A stretch of DNA of 64,000 nt from Pedobacter roseus (GCF_014395225.1 NZ_CP060723.1:5952001-6016000); one strand, 5' to 3'. Shown: positions 1 to 8,743, counted from the first letter of the stretch. Numbers and translations are program-made. Notes: a model not told the origin generated them from the letters alone.

Positions 1-195
1 ATTGATGCCATGCTTTGTTTAGAGGCGCCAAAAATTAATCCACATATTCCTGCCATGCAACAGAATATTGCTGACGCAATAGGTATTTCCACCGAAGATA
101 TTTCTATAAAAGCAACTACTAACGAGCAGATGGGCTTTATCGGCAGGGAAGAAGGCGTTGTTTCTTATGCCGTTTGTTTGATAGAAAAGCCTTAA
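1..195 (+). CDS. ispF: 2-C-methyl-D-erythritol 2,4-cyclodiphosphate synthase, C-terminal part (5' truncated by window edge)
   Basis: This is the C-terminal 64 residues of IspF, the enzyme of the non-mevalonate isoprenoid pathway that cyclises CDP-methylerythritol phosphate to the 2,4-cyclodiphosphate in the cytoplasm. The reading frame is open from base 1. The end of the protein shows the family's conserved segment ISIKATTNEQMGFIGREEG, in which the KATT and GREEG parts are diagnostic. The N-terminal metal-binding DxH site lies outside the window. The stop overlaps by four bases the stop of the convergent membrane-protein gene. I am confident about the family; only the start is missing. Confidence 0.95.
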   Translation: MDAMLCLEAPKINPHIPAMQQNIADAIGISTEDISIKATTNEQMGFIGREEGVVSYAVCLIEKP

Positions 196-653
196 TTAAT
201 TTTACGGGCGGTTAAATAAGAAATCGGTAGACCAATACAAAAAATTAGGATTACAGCATTTAAAACAGCTTTCTCGTAGTGGAATGGTGTTGCTGGTATT
301 TTGGTAAGCGGAACAATTATTAAGTTCATAACCGTCCAGACAACTAAACCATAAATAACTCCTGATAATATAAAATGCTGTTTAAGCAAAGCTATTTTTG
401 TACTCGCGAAGGTATAAAGCAGCGTAAAGCTAAAGGCAATGAAATAGTGTAATGTTAAACCAATTATGGCTGTTTTAATCCCACCTGTAAAAGCTGCGTT
501 CCCTAAAACGGCACTTGCGATATATTGAAATACACCGGTAAAATTCATTTTTGCCAGGAATATTACTGCCGCCAGGCCATCCAAAGTTCCGGCAATGAGT
601 GAGATCAAAAATACCTTTTTTAATGAAAATGTGTTTTGGTTAGAATTTTCCAT
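192..653 (-). CDS. Small four-helix membrane protein of unknown function
   Basis: A hydrophobic protein of 153 residues with about four predicted transmembrane helices (roughly residues 13-33, 50-75, 90-112 and 125-147). Its glycine-rich first helix (LIAGTLDGLAAVIFL) recalls the DUF1440/YagU type of inner-membrane protein, but I cannot assign a function. I chose the ATG at 651-653; a longer frame would need a TTG two codons upstream. It ends convergently on ispF with a four-base overlap. A strong palindromic terminator at 717-756 separates it from the large gene upstream on the same strand, so it probably has its own promoter. Confidence 0.7.
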   Translation of the reverse strand: MENSNQNTFSLKKVFLISLIAGTLDGLAAVIFLAKMNFTGVFQYIASAVLGNAAFTGGIKTAIIGLTLHYFIAFSFTLLYTFASTKIALLKQHFILSGVIYGLVVWTVMNLIIVPLTKIPATPFHYEKAVLNAVILIFCIGLPISYLTARKIN

Positions 654-716
654 TAACAATAATAATTATTTTTAAATGACTTATTATTAATTGGTTATGT
701 TTTTTAAATAGATGGG

Positions 717-756
717 AAAAAAAGTCAAGTTTTTAAAAAAAAACTTGACTTTTTTT
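717..756. terminator. Perfect 18-bp stem terminator, probably bidirectional
   Basis: Bases 717-734 and 739-756 form an uninterrupted 18-bp stem with a four-A loop. The core is AGTCAAG paired with CTTGACT, flanked on both sides by A and T runs, so each strand ends in a U tract. It lies downstream of the GH18/NodB/GT2 gene (stop at 818, minus strand). Confidence 0.8.
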
Positions 757-817
757 ATGTTGACTTCCGAAGTCTGCCTGCGATCATGCCATGATACTTT
801 GGAAGTAAGCCTCATTT

Positions 818-3800
818 TTAAGCTGTTTGCTCTTTTACGTTACCTGTTCTTTTTAAGGTCCCCCATGTTTCTAACTCACCTTTTATCGCTTTTCTGAAAG
901 AGCGGAACAGCACTACGTACATCAATTGTCTCCAGAAAAAACGTTGTGGGAAAATGTAAAGTAAGTTGGTATATTTCTCTTTTTCCATTCGGAAGGCAAT
1001 GGCGGCGAAGAACATATCTACCACAATAAAAATGATGTAGTAAAATAGCACTTGTCCAAATCCATTATGCAGGCTTAAAATGCCCGAAAAGCCGGTTAGT
1101 GTTAAATTGTTGATGGCACTTAACGAAAATAATCCACTTATTAAGGAAATCAGCATGAAAAGATCGGCAAGTGGGGAAAATAAAGGTAAAATGATCTGAT
1201 AAATCAGAATATTAGGCATGCCCACCATTCCAAAATAGCCATACTTTTTGTTAAGCAGTGTTTTTCTGTTTTTCCAGAAACTTTGCATTACTCCAAAACT
1301 CCAGCGGAAACGTTGTTTCAAAAGCATATTTACCGTTTCTGGCGCTTCTGTGTAAGCAATTGCGCTATCGCAGTTTTTAACTTTATAACCTGCTTTTAAA
1401 ATGCGCATCGTTAAGTCGCAATCTTCAGCGAGGGTATCGACAGTGAAACCGCCGATTTCAATGATTACGTTTTTTCTAAAGGCACCAATTGCTCCCGGAA
1501 CAACAGTAATGGTATTTAACAGGTCGAAGGCCCTTCTATCCATATTCTGAGCTGTAATGTACTCAATAGATTGCCATTTGGTAATGATGTTATTGGCATT
1601 TCCAACTTTAACCGTTCCGGCAACAGCTGCAATTTTTTCGCTATAGAAATAGCGCATCAGTTCGGTTACCGCATCATCTTTTAGTTGCGTGTCCGCATCA
1701 ATACAGATTACAAACTCAGAACTTGCTTTTGAAATACCATAATTTAAAGCTGATGCTTTACCACCATTTTCTTTTCTGAAAACCTTTACTTGCGGGTGAT
1801 TGCCAAAATGTTCGTTAATGATTTCAAAGGTTTTATCCTTCGATCCGTCATCAACAAAAATGAGCTCAAAATTGGGATAAGTAGTTTTTAAGAGGCTATT
1901 AATGGTTTGTACAGCCGTAACTTCTTCATTGTAAGCGGGAATAATGATACTCACTTGCTCAGAAGGATTGGCGATTAATTTGCCCACATTACGTTTTGCT
2001 CTTTTTCGTTGTCTAATGGCCAGGTAAGCGATAAATATGGTTCTTAAAATGGCCAATACAATGGCAACAGAAAATATGATGTTCAAAATCATGTTTCCGT
2101 AGTAAAAGAAATTAATGAAAAAATAGTCTCCAGAACCGCTGAAACCGCTATTTGCTGTTGATTTAACCGCAGGCATCAATTCTGATCTTTTTTTGCCCAT
2201 TAAATCGCCAACGGTGGTAAAAGTATATCCTTTGGCTTTAAAGAATTTGATAATCCTTGGCAAAGCGGCAACAGTAGCCTCCCGATTACCCCCTGCATCA
2301 TGCAACAAAAGGATGTTCCCATTTTCATGCTGTTTTACCACTTCATTAAAAATCTGATCGGCAGTTTTTCCAGGCTGCCAATCTTCCGGATCGATGTATT
2401 CACCGATGTTGATATAATTTTCTTTTCTGCTTTGCGCAACCGGCAAAATTTCTGAAATGTTCTGAGGTTCGGCATCGGCATTAAACGGTGCGCGGAACAA
2501 AATGGTGCTGTGGCCTGTAACGGCTTCAATTAAACGGCGCGTGGCGTTAAGCTCAAATTTTACCCGTCTTGGGCCGATAGCCGACATGTCGGGATGGAAA
2601 AAAGTATGGTTTCCAATTTCGTAACCATCATTATATTCCTGCCTTAACAATTCCATATTCTGCTCGGCCATAATACCCACTACAAAGAAACAGCCGGGTA
2701 CTTTTTCCTGTTTTAAAATGTTTAGTACCTGTGGGGTATAAACCGGATCAGGACCATCATCAAAGGTTAAAGCAATTTTTTTATCCGCTTCTCCAAATCT
2801 TTTTATAACATATTGCTCAGGAAGGCGGATGTATTTTTGATCCGCAATAGAAAAATTGTCTTTATTTAAGGTAAACTTTACGCTGCCTGGAGTAGGGGTA
2901 GAAATCAGGTCCAATATTTCGCCATCACCTAAATAAGAAATACCGCCCATATTTAGTGAAGAAATTTTGCGCAGATCGAAAGGCTTTTTCTTTAAAGTAT
3001 CAAGGCTAAGGTCATTGGAAATGAAAGACCATAAACGTTTATCTTCTGATCCTAAACGCCATAAGGCAATACCGGCAATATCCCAGTCATCAGCCTTGCG
3101 GATTAGGTTAAAATAAGTGGCCGCATCGGTAAAATATACTTCGTGTTTAATGCCACTTCCATCATTATAGCTATAATTTAAATTGGCCGATTCGGGGTTA
3201 AAGTTAATTTTGCTTTTGTAATTAACCGCTGTAGTCATGGCTTGTTCGTAAGTAATTGGTACGCCAATGCTATTTTTTGGCCAATCATAACCGTAACAGG
3301 CTAAAGCCAGGATAACCTTATCTGCATCTACCTTGCTACAGATATCGTCCAGCTTTTCTTCCACCCACTCCTGGTGTGAAATGTCGCCGGCATTACTTTG
3401 ATCAGTATGCTGGTCATAAGCCATTAAAACAATGTAATCATTATAGTTTTGAAGGATTTCTGGCTTATAATCATCGTTTTCTGGCGAGATATCCTGCGAA
3501 ACGATCAGTTTTTCTGCATGAAACTGGGCGTATAGGTTTTTCATGAAATTGTTAAAACTATCGCTGTTTTCAAGGTTAAGCTCTTCAAAATCTATGTTAA
3601 TGCCACTATAGCCATATTTTTTAGTGATCGCGATCAGGTCGTAAATCAACTTTTGCTGTGCCGGTTGATTGTTTAACAGGCGTTTTACCGCCGCACCATC
3701 CCAATGATCTTTGTTGTAATTGGAAACCACTGCAATAGCCGATTTTTTGCCATTGTGGATTACTTTCAATGCAGCTGTATCTACCTTGTCGACAATAGAA

Positions 3801-4222
3801 TCGCCGTTTAAAAAGAACGATTCGGTTGCCACCATATCCAAATGGCTGATGTTGCGTTTTAAATCTGATATAGATGCGTCTTTACTTCCTGCCCAACTTA
3901 CATAAAAAGCCATATTGATGCGCTTACTGTTGCCACGGTGGGTTAAAATACGGTGCTCGCGGTCTTTCTTGATTTTTTGAAGTTTCGATTTCTCGATCGT
4001 AAAATCCTTGTACTGCTGCGATTTTTTTAACTTATCTAATTGCTTTTGCGTTAGCGGCGTATTCGTATCAATAAAAGGCAAATTGGGTGCCTGTACCGAT
4101 GATAAGGTATATACTACGCAGATGATTGCGACGATGAAAACTAAAAAGAAAGTGCGGCTTACCCATGTAAAAGTATTCCAGCGTCTTTTAGTCTCAGTTT
4201 GAAATATTTGTTTTCCGGACAT
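818..4222 (-). CDS. Membrane fusion protein: GH18 chitinase-like + NodB polysaccharide deacetylase + GT2 glycosyltransferase
   Basis: A 1,134-residue three-enzyme fusion. After a cytoplasmic N-terminus and a transmembrane helix (about 24-45) comes a GH18 barrel (about 100-405) with the catalytic motif NIDFEE, where D211 and E213 are the expected catalytic pair. A NodB deacetylase domain (about 475-675) follows, with TFDDGPD (D488, D489), metal histidines H539 and H543 in GNHTFFHPD, R577 and LLHD (H641). A second membrane stretch (700-735) leads to a GT2 synthase (about 755-985) with VDD (791-792), DAD (842-844), ED (933-934) and QRFRW (970-974), then C-terminal helices. The layout suggests that a beta-linked amino-sugar polymer is made in the cytoplasm, exported, and deacetylated and cut outside, as PgaB and PgaC do for poly-N-acetylglucosamine; the substrate is inference. 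I used the only in-frame ATG (4222); a TTG lies eight codons upstream. The gene stands alone with its own terminator. Confidence 0.88.
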   Translation of the reverse strand: MSGKQIFQTETKRRWNTFTWVSRTFFLVFIVAIICVVYTLSSVQAPNLPFIDTNTPLTQKQLDKLKKSQQYKDFTIEKSKLQKIKKDREHRILTHRGNSKRINMAFYVSWAGSKDASISDLKRNISHLDMVATESFFLNGDSIVDKVDTAALKVIHNGKKSAIAVVSNYNKDHWDGAAVKRLLNNQPAQQKLIYDLIAITKKYGYSGINIDFEELNLENSDSFNNFMKNLYAQFHAEKLIVSQDISPENDDYKPEILQNYNDYIVLMAYDQHTDQSNAGDISHQEWVEEKLDDICSKVDADKVILALACYGYDWPKNSIGVPITYEQAMTTAVNYKSKINFNPESANLNYSYNDGSGIKHEVYFTDAATYFNLIRKADDWDIAGIALWRLGSEDKRLWSFISNDLSLDTLKKKPFDLRKISSLNMGGISYLGDGEILDLISTPTPGSVKFTLNKDNFSIADQKYIRLPEQYVIKRFGEADKKIALTFDDGPDPVYTPQVLNILKQEKVPGCFFVVGIMAEQNMELLRQEYNDGYEIGNHTFFHPDMSAIGPRRVKFELNATRRLIEAVTGHSTILFRAPFNADAEPQNISEILPVAQSRKENYINIGEYIDPEDWQPGKTADQIFNEVVKQHENGNILLLHDAGGNREATVAALPRIIKFFKAKGYTFTTVGDLMGKKRSELMPAVKSTANSGFSGSGDYFFINFFYYGNMILNIIFSVAIVLAILRTIFIAYLAIRQRKRAKRNVGKLIANPSEQVSIIIPAYNEEVTAVQTINSLLKTTYPNFELIFVDDGSKDKTFEIINEHFGNHPQVKVFRKENGGKASALNYGISKASSEFVICIDADTQLKDDAVTELMRYFYSEKIAAVAGTVKVGNANNIITKWQSIEYITAQNMDRRAFDLLNTITVVPGAIGAFRKNVIIEIGGFTVDTLAEDCDLTMRILKAGYKVKNCDSAIAYTEAPETVNMLLKQRFRWSFGVMQSFWKNRKTLLNKKYGYFGMVGMPNILIYQIILPLFSPLADLFMLISLISGLFSLSAINNLTLTGFSGILSLHNGFGQVLFYYIIFIVVDMFFAAIAFRMEKEKYTNLLYIFPQRFFWRQLMYVVLFRSFRKAIKGELETWGTLKRTGNVKEQTA

Positions 4223-4360
4223 TTTTCTGTTCTGATTTATGATCAAAAGTCACTAACGAATATGAAGATTGGATGAATGATGAAATGAAACGGCTGGGAT
4301 GAGTGATCGTTAGTTTATCCTAAGATACTATTTTATGGTTGTATTTCTAAGCAGACATAA

Positions 4361-4394
4361 AAAAGCCGGCAAATTTTGTTAAAAATGCCGGCTT
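4361..4394 (-). terminator. Rho-independent terminator of the pirin gene
   Basis: GCCGGCA (4365-4371) pairs with TGCCGGC (4386-4392), and on the minus strand the stem is followed by a T run. It sits just after the pirin stop codon at 4418. Confidence 0.8.
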
Positions 4395-4417
4395 CAAAAT
4401 ATAAATTATATAAACCT

Positions 4418-5287
4418 CTACTCTTCTAAATAACCAAATCTTCCCTGGTTATAATCTTCAATGGCCTGATGAATCTCAGCCTCGGTGTTCATTAAAAACG
4501 GACCGTACTGAACAATAGGCTCATCAATAGGCTGACCGCTCAAAATAAGTAAAACACTATTTTCTGAAGCTTCAACCTTAATTTCTTCACCTTTGTTGTC
4601 GAAATAAATAAAGTGATCAGCTGATATATTTTCAGATCCGTTGATTTTTACTGATCCTTCAATTACCATAAAGCCGGTATTAAAATTCCCTGGAAAGTTA
4701 AAGACAGCTTCTCCGCCCTTATTTAATCTCGCATTATACAGCTCAATAGGGGTAAAGGTGGTGGCGTTACCTTTTATTTTTTGATAATTACCTGCAATGA
4801 TTTCGATTTTTCCTCTGTTTTCTGGTAAATCAAAATGAGCCAGATCAGCCTGTTTAATGGCCTGATATTTCGCTTTGCTCATTTTATCTTTTGCCGGAAG
4901 ATTGATCCAAAGCTGAACCATTTGAAAAGGACCGCCCGTTAAACTGTAATTTTCTTCATGGTACTCTTTATGCAGTACACCACTTGCAGCAGTCATCCAC
5001 TGTACATCGCCAGGATATATCACTCCACTGTTCCCGGAGCTATCGTGATGCGCAACGGCACCATGATAGGCAATGGTTACGGTTTCGAAACCCCGGTGCG
5101 GATGAACACCAACACCTCTTGGGGTTTTCCTCGCAGAAAATTCAATTTTAGAGCCATAGTCCAATAAAAAAAATGGACTCATGTTAATTTCATAACCGCT
5201 TGGGAAAAAGTTGTGTACCCTAAATCCATCGCCAACCATGTGCGGCGCAGGGGCTTTAAGTACATTTTTTATTTGTTTTGTTTCCAT
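4418..5287 (-). CDS. Pirin family bicupin protein
   Basis: A 289-residue pirin homologue with an N-terminal cupin carrying the pirin signature HPHRGFETVT. The metal ligands expected from the family are visible as H62, H64, H106 and E108 (GVLHKEYHEE). A C-terminal cupin follows from about residue 170. Pirins are iron-binding proteins; some act as quercetin 2,3-dioxygenases and others as redox sensors or transcription cofactors, and the sequence alone does not decide. The ATG at 5287 is well placed. The gene follows YceI on the same strand with a 61-base gap, and a Crp/Fnr regulator lies upstream, so a small redox-stress operon is plausible. Confidence 0.93.
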   Translation of the reverse strand: METKQIKNVLKAPAPHMVGDGFRVHNFFPSGYEINMSPFFLLDYGSKIEFSARKTPRGVGVHPHRGFETVTIAYHGAVAHHDSSGNSGVIYPGDVQWMTAASGVLHKEYHEENYSLTGGPFQMVQLWINLPAKDKMSKAKYQAIKQADLAHFDLPENRGKIEIIAGNYQKIKGNATTFTPIELYNARLNKGGEAVFNFPGNFNTGFMVIEGSVKINGSENISADHFIYFDNKGEEIKVEASENSVLLILSGQPIDEPIVQYGPFLMNTEAEIHQAIEDYNQGRFGYLEE

Positions 5288-5348
5288 GATTGGAACCTTT
5301 CTGTTATGCGTTTGGCGCGCATTACGCTAATCGCCAAACGCCTATCGC

Positions 5349-5879
5349 TTATACGCTTTTCACAAACTGCAATTCACCCAAAAGGCGAACCTCTTCACTT
5401 ACCATTACACCACCGGTTTCTAAAGCAGCATTCCAGGTTAAGCCGAAATCAGAACGGTTAATTTTTCCGCTCAAAGTAAAACCAGCTTTCGTATTTCCCC
5501 ATGGATCGGTAGCAATACCGCCAAATTCTGCAGTCAATTTTACTGGTTTAGTTTCGCCTTTGATAGTTAAATCACCTTTAACGATATAATCGCCACCATC
5601 TTTTTCTACTGCACTAGATTTAAACTCAATGTGAGCAAATTTTTCGGCATCAAAGAAATCGCCGCTTTTTAAGTGGTTATCACGGTCGGTATTTCCGGTG
5701 TCGATAGAATCGATATCACCTTTAAAAGAAATTTCAGCATTTTCGAATTCATCACCTTCAGAGGTTAATTCTGCCGAAAAAGATTTTAAACTACCAGTTA
5801 CAGTAGTAATCATTAAGTGTTTTACTTTAAATTGTAATTCGCTGTGGGTTGGATCTAATGTCCATTTTGTAGTTGCCAT
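5349..5879 (-). CDS. YceI family polyisoprenoid-binding-like protein
   Basis: A 176-residue lipocalin-like YceI domain protein. It begins with the family pattern WTLDPTHSELQFKVKHL and keeps the internal motifs GDIDSIDTGNTDRDNHLKS, LTIKGETKPV and the late INRSDFGLTWN. YceI proteins bind polyisoprenoid or other amphiphilic ligands and are often induced by pH or osmotic stress. This copy lacks a signal peptide, so it is probably cytoplasmic, unlike E. coli YceI. The ATG at 5879 starts directly at the conserved strand. It is followed by pirin and preceded by a Crp/Fnr gene, which fits a stress-response unit. Confidence 0.93.
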   Translation of the reverse strand: MATTKWTLDPTHSELQFKVKHLMITTVTGSLKSFSAELTSEGDEFENAEISFKGDIDSIDTGNTDRDNHLKSGDFFDAEKFAHIEFKSSAVEKDGGDYIVKGDLTIKGETKPVKLTAEFGGIATDPWGNTKAGFTLSGKINRSDFGLTWNAALETGGVMVSEEVRLLGELQFVKSV

Positions 5880-6060
5880 ATCTTTTGTTTTTTAGGATGT
5901 TTAATATTTACATCACAAAAGTACAGTACAGGGTTTGATTGGGAATTGATGTATGGTAAGTAATTGGAAATGATTGAATGATAGATGGATTGGATGATAG
6001 AAATGTTGAAATGTTAGTGGTTGAAAAGTTGAAAGGTTAGATTTAATTAAGACATTCAAT

Positions 6061-6135
6061 CATTCCAAAATCACTCATTCAAAACTCACTCATTCAAAAC
6101 TCACACATTCAAAACTCACACATTCAAAATTTTCT
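6061..6135. repeat. Short 15-bp tandem repeats (CATTCAAAACTCACT type)
   Basis: Five consecutive 15-base units starting CATTC(A/C)AAA run from 6061 to the end of the Crp/Fnr gene. The sequence just before (5970-6050) is rich in the complementary TTGAA/GATTGAATGA words, so the 254-base spacer 5880-6133 can fold on itself. Related words recur at 59177-59394. I see no gene in this spacer. Confidence 0.7.
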
Positions 6136-6721
6136 ATGGTCTAAAATGTTTATTGGCCAGTTCTTTTCTTACACGGCTGAGTGATTCGGGGGTGATGCCC
6201 AGGTAAGATGCGATCATCCATTGCGGCACGCGAAGGGTAAGGTTTGGGTAAAGTTTAATGAAATCCAGATATCTTTCTTCAGCGGTGGCGCTTAAAAGCA
6301 TATTGATCCTTTTTTGCATAAAACGGATTGAATTATGCAGCATGGTTACATTTAAGGCTAACAGGCAGGGAACTTTACGGGAAGCTTCGCTCATAAAATT
6401 ATCGGGAACGATAACTGCTTCGGTAGTTTCTATCGCTTCGATAAAAAAATCAGAAGGTTCATTATGCATCTGGTTGCGGTCGGAAACAAACCAGTTTTCA
6501 GGGGCAAACTGAATGATATGTTCTTTACCCTTCGAATCGATAGAATAAGACCTTAAGAGGCCTTTACCCACGAAAAAGCCATATTTTAGCATATCTCCTT
6601 TAAACTGTATGATTTCGTTTTTCTCGAATTTTTTAACTTTTAGCGAAGCGGAAATGCTATCGAATTGCTCATCAGTTAATTCTATTTTTGATTGAAAGTA
6701 TTCCTTAAACTGGTGAATCAT
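6134..6721 (-). CDS. Crp/Fnr family transcriptional regulator
   Basis: A 195-residue regulator with an N-terminal cyclic-nucleotide-binding-type beta barrel (about 15-115) and a C-terminal winged helix-turn-helix (about 160-190, WMIASYLGITPESLSRVRKEL). There are no cysteine clusters of the FNR type. The barrel shows the loose ligand pocket common in Bacteroidota members, for which an effector is usually unknown. The ATG at 6721 is clear. It lies 11 bases after a FeoB-associated-type small gene and upstream of yceI and pirin on the same strand, so it may control them; that is inference. Confidence 0.9.
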   Translation of the reverse strand: MIHQFKEYFQSKIELTDEQFDSISASLKVKKFEKNEIIQFKGDMLKYGFFVGKGLLRSYSIDSKGKEHIIQFAPENWFVSDRNQMHNEPSDFFIEAIETTEAVIVPDNFMSEASRKVPCLLALNVTMLHNSIRFMQKRINMLLSATAEERYLDFIKLYPNLTLRVPQWMIASYLGITPESLSRVRKELANKHFRP

Positions 6722-6732
6722 AAAGATAGGCG

Positions 6733-6891
6733 TTATTTTTTTACGGGCTTAATATCGGAAAAATCTACGCCACATTTGCAATTTCCACCACAGCCATCTT
6801 TTTTTACCTGTAAAGATTTAAAAACCAAACGGCCAACATATACCAATGCTACCGCAAAAAGTAAAAAGACTAAAATCGTTTGAATATCCAT
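6733..6891 (-). CDS. FeoB-associated-type Cys-rich membrane protein (52 aa)
   Basis: A small gene reading from the ATG at 6889-6891 to a TAA at 6733-6735. It encodes one N-terminal transmembrane helix (about residues 4-22), then a short basic stretch and the cysteine cluster GCGGNCKCG (C34, C38, C40). This helix plus CGGxCxC design is typical of the FeoB-associated Cys-rich membrane protein family, thought to assist ferrous iron handling. No feoB is present in the window. It is followed after 11 bases by the Crp/Fnr gene, indicating co-transcription. Function is inferred from family resemblance only. Confidence 0.8.
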   Translation of the reverse strand: MDIQTILVFLLFAVALVYVGRLVFKSLQVKKDGCGGNCKCGVDFSDIKPVKK

Positions 6892-7015
6892 AATACAAAT
6901 ATAAGTGCTTTTAGTGTTTTGGTGTTCAGGTGAATGTAAATTATTGCTGGGTATTTTACCACAGAGAAAACCGAGTTTTATAAGGGGTACAGTGAGCGGG
7001 TTTAGAGATGTTTTG

Positions 7016-7494
7016 CCACGGATTCATAAAAAACACTGAGGGATATTACTTAGGCATTGTTTTCCGTGCCATCCGTGTCTCCGTGGCCGAATGGTTGTTG
7101 AAGATTTTAGGTGTAGTTTTTTTGTTTTGCCACGGATTCACAGAAAACACGGAGGGATATTACTTAGGCATTGTTTTCCGTGCCATCCGTGTCTCCGTGG
7201 CCGAATGGTTATTGAAGATTTTAGGTGTAGTTTTTTGTTTTGCCACGGATTCACAGAAAGCACGGAGGGATATTACTTAGGCATTGTTTTCCGTGCCATC
7301 CGTGTCTCTGTGGCCGAATGGTTATTGAAGATTTTAGGTGTAGTTTTTTGTTTTGCCACGGATTCATAGAAAACACGGAGGGATATTACTTAGGCATTGT
7401 TTTCCGTGCCATCCTTGTCTCCGTGGCCGAATGGTTATTGAAGATTTTAGGTGTAGTTTTTTTGTTTTGCCACGGATTCACAGAAAACACGGAG
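7016..7494. repeat. Tandem array of four 113/114-bp palindromic units plus a partial fifth
   Basis: Units begin with CCACGGATTCA at 7016, 7130, 7243, 7356 and 7470, spaced 114, 113, 113 and 114 bases, and differ by only a few substitutions. Each unit holds an imperfect inverted repeat: the CCACGGATTCACAGAAAAC arm can pair with the later GTGTCTCCGTGG arm, leaving a loop of about 24 bases. The unit length is not a multiple of three, so the overlapping open frames here are not a conserved protein. The 664-base stretch 6892-7555 contains this array and no gene I can support. Confidence 0.93.
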
Positions 7495-7555
7495 ATTGTT
7501 TCTCTGTGTACCTGTGCTTTTTTCTTTGTGTACTCTGTGGTTAAGAAAACAGGTA

Positions 7556-8743
7556 TTATTCCTCCATAAAACCTATTGTACCACCAACCCAATCGAAATT
7601 GGCATTATAACGTACACCAATCATTTTGCCCCTGCTTAATCTGGCCAGGTTAATACAGAGTTGAGGCTCACCACCATCAGGCCATAAATACATCATCCTG
7701 ATTTCGGCCTTTACTCCACCGTCTGGCGCCTGAACAGCGGGTTCATAATTTACTTTCCGCTGCAAAATCCAGTTTTCAGGATCTTTGATATCAGTAACGT
7801 CTGCTTCGGTTACATCGATAATAACGCCCATACCAGCGAAAGAAAATAAGGGCTTTAATACATAGTTTTCTAAATCGCCAGGAATTGTTTTTACCTCATT
7901 TAAAAAACGTGTTTCGGGTACGAATTCGCTTTTTAGAAATGGCATAGTATATTTACTGATGCGGTAAAACCAATTGGGATGTGTTACCCACTCTACATCG
8001 AGCTCTTCACGCGGATCGAAACTGTTTTTAAAAATTTCGGTGTTGTTGGCAACTTCGTCGAAAATTAAACGGTTATAAATTCTTTTTAGCTGAATCTGAT
8101 TGCCATCTTCTTCGTAAAACAGTTGTTTGCCTATTTTTTTAATGTCTTCGAGTGCGAGGATCTTAATACCCAATAATTTTTGGGTGACAAAAAAATCGAT
8201 AGCGGTTTTTTGATTAGGGGCATCAACATCCATTAAAGCAACCTCTTCTGGCTGGTGTTTTCCAATAATTACTTCCTTAAGCAGTTTAGTGTACTTTTCC
8301 TCGTCAAATCCGTTTAAAAAATAATTTACGGAAGTATCTATGTCGAAATTGGCCTTAAAAGTTTTAGCTAAATGGTGCTGAAAACCATATAAAGAAGGGA
8401 AACCCTGCATTTCAATCAACATAGGCGTGAGTTCCCCATTTTTATCTTTGCAGATGCCAAAATCGAAGGTTAGAAAGTGTGGCTGCTCGTTTTCATTGGG
8501 AACAATCCAATCTACTGGGATTGCCTTTTGGGTAAGCGTTTTAAAATTGGGCTGTTTAATCAGTTTTATAATTTCCTCTCCGGCCGCAATCAATTTTTCC
8601 TTTAAAGCTTTTGGTATAAAAATAGGAGTTTCTGCTACCCTGAAAGGAATTTCAGGATAACCCTGACTAAGCTCTTTTAAAAAGTTCTGATACTTTTCTG
8701 TGGTAAACTGTTGGTTGTATTTTTGGCGTTGAGCAGGTATCAT
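7556..8743 (-). CDS. ATP-grasp-like amide ligase of the glutathionylspermidine-synthase type (inferred)
   Basis: A 395-residue protein without a signal peptide. The C-terminal half has ATP-grasp features: YVLKPLFSFAGMGV (a lysine plus a glycine-rich loop, about 295-308), WILQRKV (about 329-335, in the position of the adenine-contacting strand), then AEIRMMY and NLARLSRG. In the N-terminal half, PMLIEMQGFPSL (about 107-118) resembles the ExNxDTPxSL segment of glutathionylspermidine-synthase-type ligases. I therefore infer a carboxylate-amine ligase; the acceptor and donor are unknown. It is the last gene of a cluster with an amidotransferase, a GCS2 ligase, a second ATP-grasp enzyme and an esterase. 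Fold confidence is moderate, precise role low. Confidence 0.7.
   Translation of the reverse strand: MIPAQRQKYNQQFTTEKYQNFLKELSQGYPEIPFRVAETPIFIPKALKEKLIAAGEEIIKLIKQPNFKTLTQKAIPVDWIVPNENEQPHFLTFDFGICKDKNGELTPMLIEMQGFPSLYGFQHHLAKTFKANFDIDTSVNYFLNGFDEEKYTKLLKEVIIGKHQPEEVALMDVDAPNQKTAIDFFVTQKLLGIKILALEDIKKIGKQLFYEEDGNQIQLKRIYNRLIFDEVANNTEIFKNSFDPREELDVEWVTHPNWFYRISKYTMPFLKSEFVPETRFLNEVKTIPGDLENYVLKPLFSFAGMGVIIDVTEADVTDIKDPENWILQRKVNYEPAVQAPDGGVKAEIRMMYLWPDGGEPQLCINLARLSRGKMIGVRYNANFDWVGGTIGFMEE

Noticed and set aside
6061..6135. Possible CRISPR array
   Set aside because: The 15-base units are contiguous with no unique spacers, and no cas gene is nearby.
7008..7592. Overlapping open frames of 60-109 codons across the 113-bp array on both strands
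   Set aside because: They are the same repeat read in shifting frames; the period of 113/114 is not a multiple of three and there is no start context or composition typical of genes.
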